From SIG78 sp045587205 (GTDB taxonomy: Bacteria > Verrucomicrobiota > Lentisphaeria > Victivallales > Victivallaceae), in NCBI GenBank assembly GCA_045587205.1, contig JAZNBV010000102.1, forward strand, positions 1 to 6,387: a DNA stretch of 6,387 bases, in the 5' to 3' direction. Positions 6,311 to 6,387 of this stretch are shown piece after piece (positions within the stretch are counted from its first letter, which is position 1; every line of letters starts with the position of its first letter). A program made the translations under genes and the position numbers. Under the pieces are notes generated by a model. It was given only the letters and a program-made list of their open reading frames with translations, was not told the origin of the DNA and ran no database searches.

Positions 6311-6387
6311 ATGAAAGACAATTTATCACACATCAGTTGGAAATGCAAATATCACATTGTATTTGCCCCTAAATATCGCCGAATAAA
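6311..6387 (+). CDS. tnpA: IS200-family transposase TnpA, N-terminal fragment (cut by window edge)
   Basis: The 25 visible codons include the SHISWKCKYHIVFAPKYRR run, very close to the SLAHTRWNCKYHIVFAPKYRR start of enterobacterial IS200 transposase. This is the first beta strand of the Y1 HUH nuclease. The HUH motif and catalytic Tyr lie beyond the window, so whether the gene is intact cannot be judged. ATG 6311 has AAGGAG 9 nt upstream, buried in the leader stem. The reading frame is open to the last base. Confidence 0.88.
   Translation, partial: MKDNLSHISWKCKYHIVFAPKYRRI

Larger units (their letters stand above)
6181..6387 (+). mobile_element. IS200-type insertion sequence, left portion only
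   Basis: The left end, leader and first 25 codons of an IS200/IS605-group element run off the window. These elements transpose as single strands through a Y1 HUH transposase, have no terminal inverted repeats, and use subterminal hairpins. The hairpin, long leader with SD-hiding stem and transposase start appear in the expected order. The exact left boundary is not determined; it should lie shortly before the hairpin at 6192. The element sits just behind the pdxST terminator, where it harms no gene. Confidence 0.75.

Overview
The window looks like the chromosome of a free-living, PLP-synthesising Gram-negative-type bacterium of moderate GC content, with good Shine-Dalgarno (SD) sites (GGAGG-type). 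The gene content (an intracellular GH29 fucosidase with amidohydrolase-fold partners, plus a MocR-type regulator divergent from pdxST) fits a gut or sediment glycan degrader. The style of the proteins reminds me of the Lentisphaerota/Victivallales (PVC group). That placement is an impression and was not computed.

Layout. (1) Positions 1-302 are AT-rich and non-coding, with a perfect 16-bp palindrome at the left edge. (2) Positions 303-3153 hold a tightly packed + strand operon: an amidohydrolase-fold protein that has lost every metal ligand, a canonical metal-dependent amidohydrolase overlapping it by ATGA, and a cytoplasmic GH29 alpha-L-fucosidase 20 nt further on. (3) Convergent to this, with a single base between the stop codons, is a minus-strand MocR/PdxR-type regulator (3155-4555). 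(4) A 76-bp divergent control region (4556-4631) carries two interleaved face-to-face sigma70-like promoters and a 10-bp direct repeat with 31-bp spacing, the likely regulator operator. (5) pdxS and pdxT (4632-6085) encode the two subunits of PLP synthase and end at a strong intrinsic terminator. (6) Right after that terminator starts an IS200-type insertion sequence. It shows a left-end hairpin, a 5'UTR stem that hides the transposase SD, and the first 25 codons of tnpA, cut by the window edge.

How the parts work together. PdxS and PdxT make pyridoxal 5'-phosphate (PLP) from ribose 5-phosphate, glyceraldehyde 3-phosphate and glutamine. The divergent regulator would normally sense PLP through a Schiff base to a lysine in its aminotransferase-like domain. 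In this copy that lysine is threonine and the tyrosine of the DDY motif is asparagine, so its sensing chemistry must differ or be lost. The first operon pairs an apparently dead TIM-barrel protein with an active homologue, next to a glycosidase without an export signal. This suggests intracellular processing of an imported, fucose-like or modified sugar substrate.

The two most noteworthy points are the lysine-less PdxR-like regulator and the translationally coupled pseudoenzyme/enzyme amidohydrolase pair.
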